The translations under genes and the position numbers were made by a program. DNA of 64,000 nucleotides from Thiorhodovibrio litoralis (GTDB taxonomy: Bacteria > Pseudomonadota > Gammaproteobacteria > Chromatiales > Chromatiaceae), in assembly GCF_033954455.1 (NCBI RefSeq), contig NZ_CP121473.1, positions 496,001 to 560,000 on the forward strand, read 5' to 3'. Positions 61,313-64,000 of this stretch are shown one piece after another; the first letter of the stretch is position 1; each line of letters opens with the position of its first letter. The notes beneath the pieces are model-generated. The model was not told the origin of the DNA. It ran no database searches and worked only from the letters and a program-made list of their open reading frames with translations.

Positions 61313-62656
61313 ATGAAAACACTGCTGATCTCCAACGCGCGCGTGGTCAATGAGGGGCGGCAGTATGACGCCGACCTACTGATCCGCAACGGACGCATCG
61401 ATACGATCGGTGCCGATCTTCAATCGCGACCGGCGGACCAGGCCATTGATGCGCGCGGCCACCTGCTGCTGCCGGGCATGATCGACGACCAGGTGCATTT
61501 TCGCGAGCCGGGTTTGACCCACAAGGCGGAGATCGCGACCGAGTCCCGCGCGGCGGTGGCCGGGGGCATCACCAGCTTTCTCGAGATGCCTAACACCCAG
61601 CCGCCGACGCTGAGCCTAGAGGCGCTGGAGGCCAAGTACCAGCGTGCCGCCCAGGTCTCGCCCGCCAATTTCGGCTTCTACCTCGGCGCGAGCAACGACA
61701 ATCTGGACGCCATCCGCCGCCTGCCGGTCGGTGCCGCCTGCGGTGTAAAGGTCTTCATGGGCGCATCCACCGGCAACATGCTGGTCGATGACCCCAAGGT
61801 GCTTGCGAGTATCTTTGCTGAGGCACCGGTGCTAATCGCCACCCATTGCGAAGACACCCCGCTCATTCGCGCCAATGAGCAAGCCTATCGGGAGCAATAT
61901 GGCGAGGCGGTACCGATGGAGATGCATCCGCTGATCCGCTCGGAAGAAGCCTGTTGGCGCTCGTCCTCACTCGCGGTAGAGCTGGCGCGCCAGCACAACA
62001 CCCGCATGCATGTGCTGCATCTCACCACGGCGCGCGAACTCGGGTTATTCGAGCCCGGCTCGCACCGCGATAAGCGCATCACCGTCGAGGCCTGCGTGCA
62101 TCACCTGTATTTTGACGCGCACGACTATGCCGAGAAAGGCAGCCTGATCAAATGCAACCCCGCCATCAAACAGCCAGAAGACCGCGCCGCGCTGCTTGCC
62201 GCAGTCACCGAGGGCCGCATCGACGTGATCGCCACCGACCACGCCCCCCATCTGCTCAGCGAAAAAGACGCGCCCTACTTCGCCGCCCCAGCCGGCCTGC
62301 CGCTGGTGCAACACGCCCTACCCAGTTTGTTTGAACATGTGCGCACCGGCGCCCTGACGCTGGAAACCCTGGTCGAGAAAACCAGCCACGCGGTGGCCGA
62401 TTGTTTCAACATTCAAGGTCGCGGCTACATCCGCGAAGGCTACTGGGCCGACCTGGTGCTGATCGACCCCAACAGCCCGCACGCCATCACCCGCAGCGAG
62501 GTCTTGAGCAAATGCGGCTGGTCGCCCTTCGAGGGGCGGACATTCAGCGCGCGCGTGCTCGCAACTCTGGTCAATGGTGATGTCATCTGGCAGAACGGCG
62601 CGCTCAATCCGCAAGCGACCGCCGGCATGCGCCTGGAGTTTGGCGCTACGCGCTGA
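61313..62656 (+). CDS. pyrC: Dihydroorotase-like amidohydrolase
   Basis: A 447-residue amidohydrolase of the dihydroorotase group, which closes carbamoyl-aspartate to dihydroorotate. Metal-site features are DDQVHFREPG (Gln60 in place of the first His of the HxH pair, His62 kept), CGVKVFMGASTG with the carboxylatable Lys, ATHCED, HVLHLTT and the catalytic Asp in ATDHAPH. A subfamily of dihydroorotases has this DDQVHF form, so it may be a normal variant, or the enzyme may act on another cyclic amide. The ATG at 61313 is preferred. Confidence 0.87.
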   Translation: MKTLLISNARVVNEGRQYDADLLIRNGRIDTIGADLQSRPADQAIDARGHLLLPGMIDDQVHFREPGLTHKAEIATESRAAVAGGITSFLEMPNTQPPTLSLEALEAKYQRAAQVSPANFGFYLGASNDNLDAIRRLPVGAACGVKVFMGASTGNMLVDDPKVLASIFAEAPVLIATHCEDTPLIRANEQAYREQYGEAVPMEMHPLIRSEEACWRSSSLAVELARQHNTRMHVLHLTTARELGLFEPGSHRDKRITVEACVHHLYFDAHDYAEKGSLIKCNPAIKQPEDRAALLAAVTEGRIDVIATDHAPHLLSEKDAPYFAAPAGLPLVQHALPSLFEHVRTGALTLETLVEKTSHAVADCFNIQGRGYIREGYWADLVLIDPNSPHAITRSEVLSKCGWSPFEGRTFSARVLATLVNGDVIWQNGALNPQATAGMRLEFGATR

Positions 62657-62835
62657 CCCGAGCCGACTCGAAGCGTCCTTCGCGCAGCAACTCGAACGAG
62701 CAGTCTTCCAGGCAGTCGATGCCGGCGTCGGTCAGCATGCGCTGCAGCTCGGGGGATTCCTGGCCCGGGTTGAAGATGACCCGTCCCGGCCAGATCACGA
62801 GGATGGTCTCTGCCGTGGCCAGCGCACGGGCGGGG
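62657..62835 (-). pseudogene. CoA-binding-domain remnant
   Basis: Read leftward, this stretch encodes TILVIWPGRVIFNPGQE then SPELQRMLTDAGIDCLEDCSFELL and ends at a stop just before the dihydroorotase end. The FNPGQE and LREGRF pattern is that of the C-terminal half of a CoA-binding (Rossmann) protein. No start or N-terminal half is present; the frame runs into the DUF3775 gene, which suggests a deletion joined them. Confidence 0.4.
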
Positions 62836-63225
62836 CTAATCCTCGCAGGACAGCCCGTGCGCGATCAGGCCTTCTTCTAGGTGATCGGAGATCATCGGGT
62901 GGGCCAGGATGTACTCGCAGGCGCGAATACTGAAATCGCCCAGGGCTTCATCGACGCATTCTTCCCATTCGTCAATGCTGTAGTCGCCCCGTCCGACCCA
63001 CATTAATGCCACCAGTTCGGCGCGTTGGCGCTCGCCCATGTCGGCGATGGTCTGACGCATCTGGTTTAAGCTGTAGTCCTCGCTGTGGTCGGCGAGAATT
63101 TGCAGTGCCCAGTCCTCGGTGGGGGCGGCTGGTGAATCCGGAATGACGACTTCTTCCTTGGCCTGGAACTCCCGCGCCAGCGCGATGATGCAGCATAGTG
63201 TTTCAAGCCGGATATGCAGGTGCAT
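62836..63225 (-). CDS. DUF3775 protein
   Basis: A 129-residue acidic protein. Marks of the DUF3775 family as I know it are CCIIALAREFQAKEEVV, LVALMWVGRGDYSIDEWE, ILAHPMISDHLEEGL and the C-terminal GLSCED. The function is unknown. A ribosome-binding site (GGAGA) precedes the ATG at 63225. Only the CoA-binding remnant lies downstream. Confidence 0.85.
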   Translation of the reverse strand: MHLHIRLETLCCIIALAREFQAKEEVVIPDSPAAPTEDWALQILADHSEDYSLNQMRQTIADMGERQRAELVALMWVGRGDYSIDEWEECVDEALGDFSIRACEYILAHPMISDHLEEGLIAHGLSCED

Positions 63226-63560
63226 GAGGTCTCCCCAGGTGTGGTGTCGGCCCTTGGTACCTGAGCCTGCGCTGGTGCTGTTCTAGCGCGGGGCGCGGCG
63301 CTCTGTTGGGCATGATTTTCTCTCTGTCGGTGGGCAGTTTACTACGGCTTTTGCTATCGCATGGCTGACAGGGCGCAAAGGATGCTGTGATTCGAGTCGC
63401 CAGTGACCTGAGCGGCTTTTCGTGTTTGACTTGTTTGGGGGCGAAATATGAACGTCAGTCCGCCTACGTATCCGTAAGGGCTTTTATGTTGATGGCTTCG
63501 TGCATGAGGCTGTTGTGTCTTGATCGTCCCGTGGATTGACCCTCTGCTATACTCAGTCGG
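63226..63560. other. Intergenic region upstream of bcsA
   Basis: A 335-base divergent gap with no supported gene. A TATACT hexamer (63548-63553) lies only 8 bases before the bcsA ATG, which would give a leaderless message if used; no matching -35 at 16-18 bp was found. Confidence 0.3.
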
Positions 63561-64000
63561 ATGTCCAAATCCAAGCCTTCATTGTCGCCGGATGACTCGC
63601 TGACACTTCAGCCGGGCGCGATTACGGGCTTTGCCTGGGCCATGTTGACGGCGTTTGTCGTGCTGTCGCTCCTGGTGCTAGCGGCCATGCCACAGTCGAT
63701 CTGGGAGCAGTTACTGCTGGCGGCTGCCCTGGTGCTAACCATGATTGCGCTGCGCCCGGTGGCGCTGCGCCACCTTTATGTCAGCAATCTTGGGCTGATC
63801 CTGCGTTTTGTGCTACTGACGCTAGGGCTCTTCGTCAGCACCCGCTATTTGCTGTGGCGTGCCTTCTATACCCTGCCAACTGAGGGTGTGGTGGATTTCG
63901 CCCTCGGGCTGCTGCTCTATGCTGGGGAAGTCTTCGCTTTCGTCATTTTGATCTTGGGCATGTTCGTCTCTCTGCGCCCGATCACCCGCCCGGTGGCGCC
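63561..64000 (+). CDS. bcsA: Cellulose synthase catalytic subunit (5' end, cut by window edge)
   Basis: The frame opens at the ATG at 63561 and stays open to the window end (146 codons). It begins with a short Ser-rich tail, then membrane helices: ITGFAWAMLTAFVVLSLLVLAAM, LLLAAALVLTMIALRPVALR and LILRFVLLTLGLFVSTRYLLWRAFYTLP (each split at helix ends), then LLLYAGEVFAFVILILGMFVSLRPI. This is the N-terminal membrane part of BcsA; the LFVSTRYLLWR block and the region before the glycosyltransferase domain match. The catalytic domain lies outside. Confidence 0.85.
   Translation, partial: MSKSKPSLSPDDSLTLQPGAITGFAWAMLTAFVVLSLLVLAAMPQSIWEQLLLAAALVLTMIALRPVALRHLYVSNLGLILRFVLLTLGLFVSTRYLLWRAFYTLPTEGVVDFALGLLLYAGEVFAFVILILGMFVSLRPITRPVA

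Noticed and set aside
1-64000. CRISPR arrays, tRNA or rRNA genes, insertion sequences
   Set aside because: I saw no regularly spaced direct repeats, no cloverleaf-like segments and no transposase; absence is from reading only, not from a search.

Overview
The window looks like chromosomal DNA of a purple sulfur bacterium (Chromatiaceae-like Gammaproteobacteria). The strongest marker is a sulfur globule protein gene (56576-56944) encoding a secreted Gly/Tyr-rich protein of the kind that coats intracellular sulfur globules. It is supported by soxYZ (47781-48778), a petABC cytochrome bc1 operon followed by sspAB, and gammaproteobacterial gene order around suhB/trmJ/cysE/iscR. Base composition is GC-rich throughout. 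The stretch at about 8.6-13.8 kb and the mazE surroundings look more AT-rich by eye; I did not compute this. I saw no rRNA, tRNA, CRISPR array, insertion sequence or prophage.

Layout. 0-5.6 kb: a truncated Slp-type lipoprotein, a small hypothetical gene, a Nif3-like protein, petABC and sspA. 5.7-8.5 kb: sspB, two small envelope proteins, and a TraB-family membrane protein. 8.6-13.8 kb: a lone lipoprotein secretin (gspD-like), an arabinose-5-phosphate isomerase with a damaged 3' end, and two family-2 glycosyltransferases, which read as a surface-polysaccharide island. 13.8-26 kb: a BPSS1780-type membrane protein, a SEC-C protein, a 1679-residue signalling NTPase (DUF4062-like / STAND / transmembrane / WD40), a GT87-type membrane glycosyltransferase, an EamA exporter and an unrecognised 454-residue protein. 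26-31 kb: a five-gene operon that couples a RyR-domain protein to a complete MCE/Mla-type lipid ABC transporter (permease, ATPase, MCE protein, lipoprotein). I consider this the most interesting assembly in the window.

31-45.6 kb: a MoaB/CinA-like protein, a PcfJ-like protein, OsmC, VanZ, a metallo-beta-lactamase fold hydrolase, a HAD phosphatase, a low-complexity protein, a YoaK-type membrane protein, topB, mazEF, a secreted ATP-dependent DNA ligase (LigE type), a Sel1 protein, a conserved 65-residue protein, and a MoxR ATPase paired with a DUF2201/VWA putative metallopeptidase. A nested palindromic repeat lies at 45712-45819. 45.9-57 kb: a BepA-like M48 protease, soxYZ, an LpxL-type acyltransferase, iscR (no iscSUA follows), cysE, trmJ, divergent suhB, a 2-oxoacid:ferredoxin oxidoreductase (korAB) coupled to a rubrerythrin-like protein, a strong hairpin terminator and the sulfur globule gene. 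57-64 kb: a HAD hydrolase overlapping pyrD, cardiolipin synthase, a hypothetical protein, a dihydroorotase-like amidohydrolase, a CoA-binding-domain remnant, a DUF3775 protein, and the 5' end of a cellulose synthase (bcsA) gene cut by the right edge.

How the genes work together: petABC supplies the quinol:cytochrome c limb of cyclic photosynthetic and respiratory electron flow. SoxYZ carries thiosulfate-derived sulfur, and the sulfur globule protein packages the stored sulfur. The many envelope genes (MCE transporter, acyltransferase, cardiolipin synthase, BepA, the secretin and glycosyltransferases, BcsA) suggest heavy investment in outer-membrane and surface maintenance. Starts are my choices from start codons, ribosome-binding sites and family alignment from memory. 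No database search was possible.
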